From NCBI GenBank assembly GCA_002355495.1, contig AP017424.1, positions 7,753,501 to 7,817,500 on the forward strand: DNA of 64,000 nucleotides, in the 5' to 3' direction. Both the position numbers and the translations under genes were made by a program. Origin of the DNA: Streptomyces laurentii (GTDB taxonomy: Bacteria > Actinomycetota > Actinomycetes > Streptomycetales > Streptomycetaceae). Below, in pieces: positions 25,473 through 34,137 of this stretch (position 1 is its first letter; every line of letters begins with the position of its first letter). A model generated the notes under the pieces. The model was not told the origin of the DNA. It ran no database searches and was given only the letters and a program-made list of their open reading frames with translations.

Positions 25473-26801
25473 GTGCCCCCTGCCCTTTCCGTCTCTCGGC
25501 GGCCCTCGTCGCGGCGCCTCCTCGCGGGCGCGACCGCCGCCCGTACGGGTGACGAGATGTCCGGCCCGGCGCTGCTGCTCCTCGGCCACGCCTGGACCGG
25601 CTCGGTGGCCACGGCCTCCGCCCTGCTCGCCGCCGTGACCGCGGCTTCCGCGCTCGGCGGGCCGCTGTTCGGGGTGTTCCTCGACCGCGCGGCCCGCCCC
25701 GGACGGCTTCTCGCCGGCGCGCTCACCCTGTACGCGACGGGCCTGACGGCCGTCCTCGCGGGACTGGCCGGCGCCCCGTTCCCGCTCACCCTGCTCGTCG
25801 CCCTCGCCACCGGCCTCCTCGCGCCCGCCCTCGCCGGCGGCTGGACCGCGCACCTGGGCATGGTGGTCCCGGCCGAACGGCTGCCCCGGGCGCACGCGCT
25901 CGACGCGGCGACCTACAGCGCCGCGAGCCTGCTCGGCCCGGCGCTCGCCGGACTGCTCGCCCGGCTGCTCGGCGCCCCCGTCGCCGTGGTGGCCGCGGCG
26001 GCGCTGATCCTGCTGGCCGTGCCCGCGACCCGGGGGCTGTCGCACCGCGCCGTCGCCGAGGGAGCCGACCGTACGACATCCGGTGGCACGGACGGGGCTA
26101 CCCGGGTGACGGCGCGCGGCGTGGGCCGGGACCTGGCGCGCGGCTGCGGCTGCGTGCTGCGCTCCGTACCGCTGGCCCGCGCGACCCTGAACAGCACCCT
26201 CTCCAGCCTCGGCCAGGGCGTGTTCGTCGCCTGCGTTCCCCTCCTCGGGGCGCGGCTCCTGGGCGCGCCCGCCGATGGCGCGCTGCTGCTCGGCGGCTCC
26301 GCGCTCGCCGCCCTTGGCGCGAACGCCACGCTCGCCCGGCGCCGCCGTCCGCTCGTGCCCGACACCGTGCTGGGCGTGGGGCCGCTCCTGATCGCCGTGG
26401 CCTTCGTGACGGCGGGCATCGCGGCGGCTGTGGGCGTGGCCGGGGGCGTGGCGGCCGGGCTCCTCGGGACCGCGGCGCTGCTCGCCGGGATCGCCGAAGG
26501 TCCGCAGCTCACCGCCCTGTTCGCGGTGCGCCACCGGGAGGCGCCCGAACGGCTGCGCGCCCAGGTGTTCACCACCGGCGCGGGCGTCAAGATCTCCGCG
26601 TTCGCGCTGGGCGCCGCCGTTGGCGGGCCGCTCGCCGTCCGCTCCCTGCCGGGAGCCCTGCTCGCGGCCGCGGCGGCGCAGGTGCTCGCGACGGCCGCGC
26701 ACCTGGCGGCGACGTACGCGCCGGGGGCGTACGCGGGTGTGGTCAGGAGGAGGCGACGGCGCGCAGCGAGGCGGTGTGGGCGCGGACCTGCTCGGGGGTG
26801 A
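25473..26801 (+). CDS. MFS transporter
   Basis: A 442-aa twelve-helix major facilitator exporter. Helices are evident throughout (ALLLLGHAWTGSVATASALLAAV, GRLLAGALTLYATGLTAVLAGL, LLVALATGLLAPALAGGW, AVVAAAALILLAVPA, LLLGGSALAALGANATLA, IAVAFVTAGIAAAVGVAGGVAAGLLG). The loop FGVFLDRAARPGRLLAG resembles the GxxxDRxGRR motif after helix 2. It begins with GTG and its 3' end overlaps the convergent NDH-2 gene by 59 bp, which adds the basic tail VRRRRRRAARRCG. Substrate unknown; likely drug or metabolite export. Confidence 0.82.
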   Translation: MPPALSVSRRPSSRRLLAGATAARTGDEMSGPALLLLGHAWTGSVATASALLAAVTAASALGGPLFGVFLDRAARPGRLLAGALTLYATGLTAVLAGLAGAPFPLTLLVALATGLLAPALAGGWTAHLGMVVPAERLPRAHALDAATYSAASLLGPALAGLLARLLGAPVAVVAAAALILLAVPATRGLSHRAVAEGADRTTSGGTDGATRVTARGVGRDLARGCGCVLRSVPLARATLNSTLSSLGQGVFVACVPLLGARLLGAPADGALLLGGSALAALGANATLARRRRPLVPDTVLGVGPLLIAVAFVTAGIAAAVGVAGGVAAGLLGTAALLAGIAEGPQLTALFAVRHREAPERLRAQVFTTGAGVKISAFALGAAVGGPLAVRSLPGALLAAAAAQVLATAAHLAATYAPGAYAGVVRRRRRRAARRCGRGPARG

Positions 26802-28113
26802 GATACGCGTCCGTGTACTCGAAGTCCTTCAGCGTGCCCGACTTCGAGGCCAGGAACCCGGTGCGGACGAAGTCGTCCCCGGCCACCGCGTTGATCAGCC
26901 AGTTCGTCATCACCCGGGCCTTCGCCACGTTCGTGCGCAGCGCGGACCAGTGGTAGCCGCGGGCCACCACCTGCGCCGGCAGACCGTGGAGTTCGACACC
27001 CAGCGGCTTGGACACGGCGTCGATCCCGCCGAGGTCCACCACCAGCCCCAGATCCTTGTGCGCGTACGGATAGGTCTGCTCGCCGCGCAGCGCCGCCACC
27101 AGGTTGTCCGCGGCCACCTTGCCCTGCCGCATCGCGTGCTGGGCGGTCGGCGGACAGATCGCGCCCGCCTCGTCCTTGGCCAGGTCGGGAACGGCCGCCG
27201 CGTCCCCCATCGCGTACACCCCCGGAAGCCCGGGCACCGTCAGGTCCGGCTCGACCATCAGCCGTCCGCGTACCGTCTCCGCGCCGAGGGTGCCGATCAG
27301 CGGGCTCGCCGCGACTCCGGCGGTCCAGATCAGCGTCCGGCAGGGCAGCACCCGGCCGTCGGTGAGCGTCACGTTGTCGTCGTCGACGGAGGACACGGAC
27401 ACCCCGAGCGAGACCTCGATCCCGCGCCGCTTGAGGATCGCGAGCGCGGCCTCGCCCAGCTTGGGTCCGAGTTCGGGCATCAGGGCGGGGGCGATGTCCA
27501 CCAGATGCCACTTGATCAGCTCCGGGTCGAGCCGGTGGTACCGCTTGACCGCGTTGTGGGTGAGCATCTGCAGGCACGCGGCCGTCTCCGTACCCGCGTA
27601 CCCGCCGCCCACCACCACGAACTGGAGTCGCGCCGCCCGCTCCGCCTCGTCCTCGCTCGCGTCGGCGAGGTCGAGCTGCGCGATCACGTGGTCGCGGATG
27701 TACGCGGCCTCGGCGAGCGTCTTCAGGCCCCGGGCGTGCTCGGCGAGCCCCGGGATGTCGAAGGTGCGGGTGACGCTGCCGGGCGTCAGGACCAGATGGT
27801 CGTACGGCTCGGTGCGGATGTCACCGGTGATGGTGCGCACCACGCAGACCTTGGCGTCGGTGTCGATGCCGATCGCGCCGCCCGGGAGGATCCGGGTCCG
27901 GTGCTTCTGGCTGCGCCGCAGGGACAGCGCCACCGACTGTGGGGTGAGCACCCCGGAGGCGACCTGCGGCAGGAGGGGGAGATAGAGCTGATACGAGAAG
28001 GGGGACAGGAGCGAGATGACCGCTTCCCGTCCGGTCAGCCGCCGTTCGAGGCGCCGTACGCACGCGACCCCGGCGAAACCGGCGCCCACCACGAGGATTC
28101 TCGGTCGAGACAC
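26743..28113 (-). CDS. ndh: Type II NADH dehydrogenase
   Basis: A 456-aa single-subunit, non-proton-pumping NADH:quinone oxidoreductase. Two Rossmann motifs are clear: RILVVGAGFAGVACVRRLERR for FAD at the N-terminus and FVVVGGGYAGTETAACLQML for NADH near residue 165; GVYAMGDAAAV is the FAD-closing motif, and PTAQHAMRQGKVAADNL follows. It feeds electrons into menaquinone at the inner face of the membrane. I chose GTG 28113 because it begins just before the FAD motif, with AGGCGG upstream; the longer ATG form adds a nonconserved arm. Confidence 0.92.
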   Translation of the reverse strand: MSRPRILVVGAGFAGVACVRRLERRLTGREAVISLLSPFSYQLYLPLLPQVASGVLTPQSVALSLRRSQKHRTRILPGGAIGIDTDAKVCVVRTITGDIRTEPYDHLVLTPGSVTRTFDIPGLAEHARGLKTLAEAAYIRDHVIAQLDLADASEDEAERAARLQFVVVGGGYAGTETAACLQMLTHNAVKRYHRLDPELIKWHLVDIAPALMPELGPKLGEAALAILKRRGIEVSLGVSVSSVDDDNVTLTDGRVLPCRTLIWTAGVAASPLIGTLGAETVRGRLMVEPDLTVPGLPGVYAMGDAAAVPDLAKDEAGAICPPTAQHAMRQGKVAADNLVAALRGEQTYPYAHKDLGLVVDLGGIDAVSKPLGVELHGLPAQVVARGYHWSALRTNVAKARVMTNWLINAVAGDDFVRTGFLASKSGTLKDFEYTDAYLTPEQVRAHTASLRAVASS

Positions 28114-28308
28114 GGGATAAGACCGCCTTTCCACGCCTTGTCCTGCCCTGCGGGCCGTCAGCGGCCCTCCCCGCCCGGCTTCCGCACCCATCATCCGGAA
28201 CTCTCTGATATCCGGCAAAAGGAAGAAACTGGTTCATCGGTGCGCCATGCGTGCTGCCCGGCCCTGTTGTCAGTGGGGTGCCGGACCCTGGTGCGCAGGA
28301 GGACATCC

Positions 28309-28718
28309 ATGGAAAAGAGCGGGACCGGACGGGTCGTCCTGGGCTCGGTGGGGCGGTCGCGGTCACCGTCCCGCTCGGAGACCTGCCCGTGGCCCGCTGA
28401 GGTACGGCGGTCGGCGACGCGGTCGCTCTCGACTCCTGGGCCGGATTCGGCGCGCCGCCCGAGGGCGGCCTCGTCACCGGCCACCATCGCTTCACGAGCG
28501 CCGGGCGACGGCATCCGCTGAAGGCCGGGGTGATCGAGGTGGCAGGGTGTCCCGTGCTCGGCTTCGGGTGGGATTCTGGGGACCACTCGATGCGGCATCG
28601 GGGGGAGCGGGCCGCCGGGCAGGTGTATCCGGTCGGGCTGGGCCGAGCCGTGGACGGCGGGACCGCCCTGCGCTGGACGATCCCGCCCGGATACGAGGAC
28701 ACACGCGCGTCACGGTGA
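28309..28718 (+). pseudogene. Decayed conserved hypothetical gene
   Basis: A small gene with a perfect RBS (AGGAGG, 5 nt before ATG 28309) but broken coding sequence. The first frame reads MEKSGTGRVVLGSV; after a shift near 28350 a second frame continues GAVAVTVPLGDLPVAR, meets TGA at about 28399, then resumes GTAVGDAVALDSWAGFGAPP, EGGLVTGHHRFTSAGRRHP, VIEVAGCPVLGFGWDSGDHS and RWTIPPGYED to 28718. The pieces are colinear, GC3-biased and protein-like, giving one protein of about 135 aa with one frameshift and one stop. I do not recognise the family. Confidence 0.6.
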
Positions 28719-28747
28719 CGCGGACGAGCAGGGGTGGAGGGCCGGGC

Positions 28748-30850
28748 ATGAAGGACACGGGCGACAGCGATCCGTACCAGTGGCTGGAAGAGGTCGAGGG
28801 CGAGCGGGCGCTCGCGTGGGTGCGGGAGCGGAACGCCGAGACACGGGCCGAACTCGCCGACGGGGACGGCTTCGACGCCCTGGTCGCCGAACTGCGCGAG
28901 GTGCTGGACGCGCCCGACCGGATCCCGTACACCCGCCGGCGGGGCGCGTACCTCTACAACTTCTGGCGGGACGCCGGACATCCGCGCGGCGTGTGGCGGC
29001 GCACCACCCTGGAGCAGTACCGCACCGACGCACCCGAGTGGGACGTGCTGCTCGACCTCGACACGCTGGCCGCGGACGAGGGCGAGGACTGGACCTGGGG
29101 CGGCGCCCAGGTGCTGCGGCCGGGCTTCCGGCGGACGCTGGTGAGCCTCGCGCGCGGCGGGGGAGACGCGGTCGTCGTCCGCGAGTACGACCTGGAGCGG
29201 CGGGAATTCGTCGCGGACGGCTTCCGGCTGCCCGAGGCGAAGACCCGCATCGGCTGGATCGACGAGGACCACGTCTACGTCGGCACGGACACCGGCCCCG
29301 GCTCGCTCACCGCCTCCGGCTACCCCCGCACCGTCCGCCGCTGGCGCCGCGGCACCCCGCTCGACGCCGCGGAACTCGTCCACGAGGGCGCCGTGTCGGA
29401 CCTCTCCGTGGCCGCCTGGCACGACCCCACCGAAGGCTTCGCGCGCGACTTCGTGAGCCGGTGGCGGGACTTCTTCCACCACGAGACCCATCTGGTCACG
29501 GGGGACGGCACGCTGCGCCGTATCGACGTACCCGACGACGCCGACCGCACCGTGTACCGCGAATGGCTCCTGGTCACCCCCAAGGCCCCCTGGCTCGGAC
29601 AGCCCGCCGGGTCGCTGCTCGCCTTCCCCTTCGAGGCGTTCCTCGCCGGAGACCGCGAGCCGGAGGTCCTGTTCACCCCCGACGAGCGGACGGCCCTCGC
29701 CGGCCACACCTGGACCCGCAACCACCTCGTCGTGGAAACCCTCCAGGACGTCGCCAGCCGTCTGCACGTCCTCACTCCCGGATCCGGATCCGAAGTCGTA
29801 ACCGGAGCCGTAACCGGGCAAGGAACCGGCTCTGGCCTCGGGCCCGGCTCCGGTACGCGGTCCGGCGGCTGGGCGCGCCGCGAGCTGGCCGACATCCCGC
29901 CGCTCGCCTCCGCCTCGCTCACCGACACCGACCCGGACACCGGCGACGAGTACTTCCTGTCCCTGACCGGCCATCTCCTCCCGCCCACGCTGCACCGCGG
30001 CGAGATCGGCCGGCCCGGCGAGCGCGTCAAGCAGGCCCCCGAGCGCTTCGACGCGACGGGCCTGAGCGCCCGCCAGTACTTCGCGGCCTCCGCCGACGGC
30101 ACCCACGTCCCGTACACCGTCGTCGGCCGCGCCGGCGAACTTCCCGGCCCCGCCCTGCTCACCGGCTACGGCGGCTTCGAGGTGTCCCTGACCCCGTCGT
30201 ACAACACCGTGCGCGGCCGCGCGTGGCTCGCCCGCGGCGGTACGTACGTGGTGGCCGGCATCCGCGGCGGCGGCGAGTACGGGCCGCGCTGGCACCGCGG
30301 CGCCCTCAAGGCCGAGCGGCCGCGTGCCTACGAGGACTTCGAGGCCGTCGCCCGCGACCTGGTCGAGCGGGGCGTCACCACGCCGGACCGGCTCGGCATC
30401 ACCGGCGCCAGCAACGGCGGTCTGCTGATGGGCGCGATGCTGGTGCGCAGCCCGGAACTGTTCGGCGCGATCGTCGCCCATGTGCCGCTGCTCGACATGC
30501 TGCGCTTCCACATGCTGCTGGCCGGGGCCAGTTGGACGGCGGAGTACGGCGACCCCGACGACCCGGCCGACCGGCCGCATCTGGCCGCGCTCTCCCCGTA
30601 CCACCGGCTCGCCGCAGGACGGCCCTACCCGCCCGTCCTGCTCACCACCTCGACCCGCGACGACCGGGTGCACCCCGGTCACGCCCGCAAGGCCGCCGCC
30701 CGGCTGCGGGAGCTCGGCCACCGGGTCCTGCTCCACGAGACGCTGTCCGGCGGCCACGCCGGGGCGGCCGACAACGAACAGACCGCGTACAACAGCGCCT
30801 TGGAACACACCTTCCTGTGGCGCACCCTCGCCGGTCCCGCGACGGACTGA
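28748..30850 (+). CDS. Prolyl oligopeptidase family serine peptidase (S9)
   Basis: A 700-aa S9A peptidase with an N-terminal beta-propeller (residues about 1-420, beginning DPYQWLEEVEGERALAWV, the family signature) and a C-terminal alpha/beta hydrolase. The catalytic Ser is in GASNGGLLMGAML, the Asp in TSTRDDRVHPGHARK and the His in SGGHAGAADN. There is no signal peptide, so it is cytosolic and cuts short peptides or esters. A Gly/Ser/Thr-rich insert (about residues 344-372, TGAVTGQGTGSGLGPGSG) interrupts the propeller and appears to come from short DNA repeats of GGNTCCGG type. Confidence 0.9.
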   Translation: MKDTGDSDPYQWLEEVEGERALAWVRERNAETRAELADGDGFDALVAELREVLDAPDRIPYTRRRGAYLYNFWRDAGHPRGVWRRTTLEQYRTDAPEWDVLLDLDTLAADEGEDWTWGGAQVLRPGFRRTLVSLARGGGDAVVVREYDLERREFVADGFRLPEAKTRIGWIDEDHVYVGTDTGPGSLTASGYPRTVRRWRRGTPLDAAELVHEGAVSDLSVAAWHDPTEGFARDFVSRWRDFFHHETHLVTGDGTLRRIDVPDDADRTVYREWLLVTPKAPWLGQPAGSLLAFPFEAFLAGDREPEVLFTPDERTALAGHTWTRNHLVVETLQDVASRLHVLTPGSGSEVVTGAVTGQGTGSGLGPGSGTRSGGWARRELADIPPLASASLTDTDPDTGDEYFLSLTGHLLPPTLHRGEIGRPGERVKQAPERFDATGLSARQYFAASADGTHVPYTVVGRAGELPGPALLTGYGGFEVSLTPSYNTVRGRAWLARGGTYVVAGIRGGGEYGPRWHRGALKAERPRAYEDFEAVARDLVERGVTTPDRLGITGASNGGLLMGAMLVRSPELFGAIVAHVPLLDMLRFHMLLAGASWTAEYGDPDDPADRPHLAALSPYHRLAAGRPYPPVLLTTSTRDDRVHPGHARKAAARLRELGHRVLLHETLSGGHAGAADNEQTAYNSALEHTFLWRTLAGPATD

Positions 30851-30905
30851 GCTGCCAGGGTCGTGCGTCCGGGGGTACGAGGGCCCGGACGCGCCGCCCC
30901 GGAAC

Positions 30906-30945
30906 AGCCGTACGCCCGCGTGGCGCACCACGCGGGCGTACGGCT
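30906..30945. terminator. Strong bidirectional terminator
   Basis: A perfect 17-bp inverted repeat (AGCCGTACGCCCGCGTG / complement) with a 6-nt loop, between the S9 peptidase and the convergent Gly/Pro-rich protein gene. Confidence 0.85.
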
Positions 30946-31039
30946 GAGGGAACGCGGCGGGGACCACCCGCCTCGCGGACCGGGCGCCCGGACCGGTCGC
31001 GCGCATGACACCCCGTGAGATCACGGATGCCGCGACGGG

Positions 31040-31492
31040 TCACTGCATCGGCGGCCGGGGCGGCATCGGCTGCAGGGGCTGCACCGGAGCCCCGGCCGGA
31101 CCACCGGGATGGGGGCCGACCTGCGCGGGGCCGCCCTGCCCGGAAACACCGGGGCCCGGCACGCCGGGGCCGGGACCACCCGGACCGGGGCCGAGCCGAC
31201 CGGGCCCGAGCTGCCCCGGACCGGCCTGACCGGGAACGCCCTGTCCGTGAACGCCCTGTCCGTGAACGCCCTGTCCGTGAACACCCGGACCCGGCATGCC
31301 CGGACCGGGTACACCCGGACCCGGACCGCCAGGGCCCGGGCCGACTGGGCCGGGATTGGCCGGCGGCATCTGGATCACACGGCTCAGGTCGCGCAGCACC
31401 TCCTCGGCGGCCCGGCGGACCTCGCCGGGAACGTCCCCCTGCTCGCGTATGAGCTCGGCGTAGATGGGGGCGGTGGTGTCCGCGTAGTTCAT
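31040..31492 (-). CDS. Small protein with collagen-like Gly-Pro tail
   Basis: A 150-aa protein of two parts. Residues 1-45 (MNYADTTAPIYAELIREQ, GDVPGEVRRAAEEVLRDLSRVI) form a conserved-looking helical domain. Residues 48-150 are a low-complexity Gly/Pro/Gln tail with GPG, GVPGPG and three exact GVHGQ units, reminiscent of collagen-like triplets but without strict Gly-X-Y phase. No signal peptide. It is divergent from the RNA ligase gene by 209 bp. Function unknown; the tail length is likely to vary between strains. Confidence 0.65.
   Translation of the reverse strand: MNYADTTAPIYAELIREQGDVPGEVRRAAEEVLRDLSRVIQMPPANPGPVGPGPGGPGPGVPGPGMPGPGVHGQGVHGQGVHGQGVPGQAGPGQLGPGRLGPGPGGPGPGVPGPGVSGQGGPAQVGPHPGGPAGAPVQPLQPMPPRPPMQ
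31234..31285. repeat. Tandem 15-bp coding repeat
   Basis: Three exact copies of GAACGCCCTGTCCGT at 31234-31248, 31249-31263 and 31264-31278, followed by a degenerate partial copy. On the minus strand they encode repeated GVHGQ units in the Gly-Pro tail. Slippage-prone, with no spacers, so not a CRISPR. Confidence 0.9.
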
Positions 31493-31701
31493 GGGCTCGC
31501 TTCCTCGGGCTTCTGCGACATGCTTCGGGCGGCGAGTCTACGGGGCGCGGTGTCCTCCCACCGGCGCGGGCCCGGATCCCGTCCCGCGCCGCGGGCACGC
31601 GCCTCGGCCGGTCCCGCCCGGGCTCCCCGGCCCGCTCGTGAATTCGCTGGTGGGACCCACAGTTCGACGGAACAATGACCTCCTCGAACAGGGGAGGGAA
31701 C

Positions 31702-32928
31702 ATGAGCCAGGCGTACCCGACGCCGCTCACGCTCGACGCGCTGCTGCCCCCGCAGGAGCTCGCCGCCGCCGTCACGGCCGGACACGTGATCCGCAAGACG
31801 CATCCGACGCTGCCGCTGTCGCTCTACACGTACTCGCGGACATGCCAGTACGAGGGCGTCTGGAACAGGGTCACCACCCGATGCCGCGGCCTCGTCGCCG
31901 ACGACCGCACCGGCCGGATCGTCGCCCTGCCCCTGCCCAAGTTCTTCAACGTCTCCGAACACGCCCTCGGCCGCCCCTACGCGCCCGCGCTGCCTGACGA
32001 GCCATTCGAGGTGTACGAGAAGGTCGACGGCAGCCTCGGTGTGGTCTTCCACTACGAGGGCCGCTGGCTGGCCGCCACCCGCGGATCCTTCGTCAGCACC
32101 CAGGCCGCCTGGGCGCAGCACCGCCTCGACGCCGCCGACACCACCGCGCTCGTGCCCGGGGTGACGTACCTCGCCGAGATCCTCCACCCCGCGAACCGCA
32201 TCGTCGTCGACTACGGCGAGCGCCGGGACCTCGTGCTGCTCGCCGCGTTCGGCGCCGACGGCGCGGAGGTCCCGCTCGCCGAGGCCGCGCGCGGCTGGCA
32301 GCCGGTCGGCTCGGTCGTCACCGTCCACCCGCCGCTGCCGCTCGACGAGCTGCTGAAGCTGACGGAGTCGAGCACCCTGCCCGACGGCCGGCCCGCCACC
32401 GGCACCGACGCCGAGGGCTTCGTGCTGCGCTTCGGCTCCGGCCTGCGTGCCAAGGCCAAGATCGCCGAGTACGTGCGGCTGCACCGGATCCTCACCGGTG
32501 TCACCGCCCGCGACATCTGGCGCGGCCACGGCATCCAGCGCTTCGCCGGCACCGAGGCGAAGACACTGGCGCAGGGCCTCGGGCTGGCACCTGCCGAACT
32601 CGACGGCATACGTGCCCGGGGCGGCCGCCCGCTGGACGATCTCCTGGAGCAGGTGCCCGACGAGTTCGACGCCTGGGTGCGGTCCGTGATCGACGGACTG
32701 GAGACGGAGTCCGCCGCCCGCGAACACGCCATCGACGAGGCCTACGTCGCGGTGGCCCACCTCGCCGGCGACCGGGCCGCCTTCGCCCGCGCCGCCGCGG
32801 CCCTGCCCGACCGGAGGCTGCGCGCCGCCCTCTTCCTGCGCCTCGACGGGCGCCGCACCGACCTGGCGATCTGGCGCGAGCTCCGCCCCGAAGCCGCCGA
32901 CGCCTTCACCACCGACGAGGAGAACTGA
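31702..32928 (+). CDS. T4 Rnl1-like RNA ligase
   Basis: A 408-aa ATP-dependent RNA ligase. Nucleotidyltransferase motif I is KVDGS with the adenylated Lys107; RCRGLVAD just upstream, GRWLAATRGSF, the AEIL segment (motif IIIa/III region), DAEGFVLRF (motif IV) and RAKAKI (motif V) are all recognisable. It seals 3'-OH/5'-phosphate RNA ends, typically cleaved tRNA anticodon loops. The polynucleotide kinase-phosphatase that makes those ends is encoded 2 nt downstream, so the pair is a complete two-protein RNA repair system. Start ATG 31702 follows GGGGAGGG. Confidence 0.88.
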   Translation: MSQAYPTPLTLDALLPPQELAAAVTAGHVIRKTHPTLPLSLYTYSRTCQYEGVWNRVTTRCRGLVADDRTGRIVALPLPKFFNVSEHALGRPYAPALPDEPFEVYEKVDGSLGVVFHYEGRWLAATRGSFVSTQAAWAQHRLDAADTTALVPGVTYLAEILHPANRIVVDYGERRDLVLLAAFGADGAEVPLAEAARGWQPVGSVVTVHPPLPLDELLKLTESSTLPDGRPATGTDAEGFVLRFGSGLRAKAKIAEYVRLHRILTGVTARDIWRGHGIQRFAGTEAKTLAQGLGLAPAELDGIRARGGRPLDDLLEQVPDEFDAWVRSVIDGLETESAAREHAIDEAYVAVAHLAGDRAAFARAAAALPDRRLRAALFLRLDGRRTDLAIWRELRPEAADAFTTDEEN

Positions 32929-32930
32929 TC

Positions 32931-33845
32931 GTGCCCGTGGTCCATGTCATGACCGGACTGCCCGCCTCCGGCAAGACCACCGCCGCCCGCGCCCTGCAGC
33001 GGGAGGCCGAGGGCCGGATGCGCCGCGTCAACCTCGACGACCTGCGCACCATGCTCGACCTGCCCGGCGACGGCCGCCGCTCGCACGTCCACGAGCAGAC
33101 CGTCCTCGGCATCCAGGACACGGCGATCCGGGCGGCCGTCGACGACGACTTCGACGTGGTCGTCGACAACACCCACCTGACCCCGCACATCCCGCGCCGC
33201 CTCAAGGCCGCCGTCGCCGGCCGCGACGCCGTCTTCGTGGTGCACGACTTCACCGACGTCCCTCTTGAGGAGTGCCTGCGCCGCGACGCGGAGCGGGACC
33301 GGCCGGTCGGCGAGGAGATCATCCGCATCCTCGCCGACAAGCACGCCAAGGCCGTCCGCGGCGGCTGGCGGCTCACCGGCGACTGGCTCAACGACCGCCC
33401 CGCCGTCACCCCGTACGTCGCCGACCCCGCCCTGCCGTCCGCCGTCCTGTGCGACATCGACGGCACCCTCGCGCTGCGCGGCGACCGCGGACCGTACGAC
33501 TTCACCCGCTGCGACCTCGACCTGATCAACCTGCCGGTGCGCGACGCGCTGCGTGCCTTCCGGAACTCCCACCAGGACCGCGTCGTGCTGCTCTCGGGCC
33601 GCAGTGAGGACCACCGGGAGATCACGGAGGCATGGCTGGCGCGGTACGAGGTGCCGTACGACGAGCTGTGGATGCGGGCGTCCGGCGACGGGCGCCCGGA
33701 CGACCTGGTGAAGGCCGAGCTGTTCGACGCGCACGTCCGCCACCGTCACGCGGTGCGGGTCTCGCTCGACGACCGGGACCGGGTGGTCGATGTCTGGCGC
33801 CGGATGGGACTGCCGACCTGGCAGGTCAACTACGGCAACTTCTGA
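32931..33845 (+). CDS. Polynucleotide 5'-kinase / 3'-phosphatase (T4 Pnkp-like)
   Basis: A 304-aa two-domain RNA/DNA end-healing enzyme. The N-terminal P-loop kinase has Walker A GLPASGKTT (residues 9-17) and the lid region RDAERDRPVGEE; the C-terminal HAD phosphatase has DIDGTLA (Asp175 and Asp177), LLSGRSEDHRE and SLDDRDRVVDVWR. Domain order is the same as T4 Pnkp. It converts 2',3'-cyclic phosphate or 3'-phosphate and 5'-OH ends into ligatable ones. A GTG start 2 nt after the ligase stop shows tight coupling. No toxin RNase is visible next to the pair. Confidence 0.88.
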   Translation: MPVVHVMTGLPASGKTTAARALQREAEGRMRRVNLDDLRTMLDLPGDGRRSHVHEQTVLGIQDTAIRAAVDDDFDVVVDNTHLTPHIPRRLKAAVAGRDAVFVVHDFTDVPLEECLRRDAERDRPVGEEIIRILADKHAKAVRGGWRLTGDWLNDRPAVTPYVADPALPSAVLCDIDGTLALRGDRGPYDFTRCDLDLINLPVRDALRAFRNSHQDRVVLLSGRSEDHREITEAWLARYEVPYDELWMRASGDGRPDDLVKAELFDAHVRHRHAVRVSLDDRDRVVDVWRRMGLPTWQVNYGNF

Positions 33846-33913
33846 GGGCCGGGCCGGGCCGACCGCCTTGCCGGGTGATGCTCGGGCGCACGGTCCACCG
33901 GCGCCGTACGGTC

Positions 33914-34003
33914 CGTCGGTCCGCGTCGCTCGCCCGTCGGTCCGCGTCGCCCGGCCGGTTGACGCGTCCCTCGTCCGGGTGGGTGGCGCGTCCCTCGTCC
34001 GGG
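33914..34003. repeat. Short direct repeats in intergenic DNA
   Basis: CGTCGGTCCGCGTCGC occurs at 33914-33929 and 33935-33950 (period 21), and GCGTCCCTCGTCCGGG at 33964-33979 and 33988-34003 (period 24). They occupy most of the 292-bp gap between the RNA repair operon and the radical SAM gene. No hairpin terminator was seen there. Confidence 0.8.
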
Positions 34004-34137
34004 CGGCGGAGGGGACCGGGAGGGACGTTCGACCGGGGCCGGATGCCGGTTCCGTCCGGACCGTCCTAGGGTAGGTCGGTGGACCACCCCGCACGGCCCG
34101 CGCCCGGAACCGCACGATCGAGGAGATGTTCCCCCGC

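Noticed and set aside
31234..31285. Tandem repeats that could suggest a CRISPR array
   Set aside because: Units are 15 bp, directly abutting, without spacers, and encode a Gly-rich repeat.
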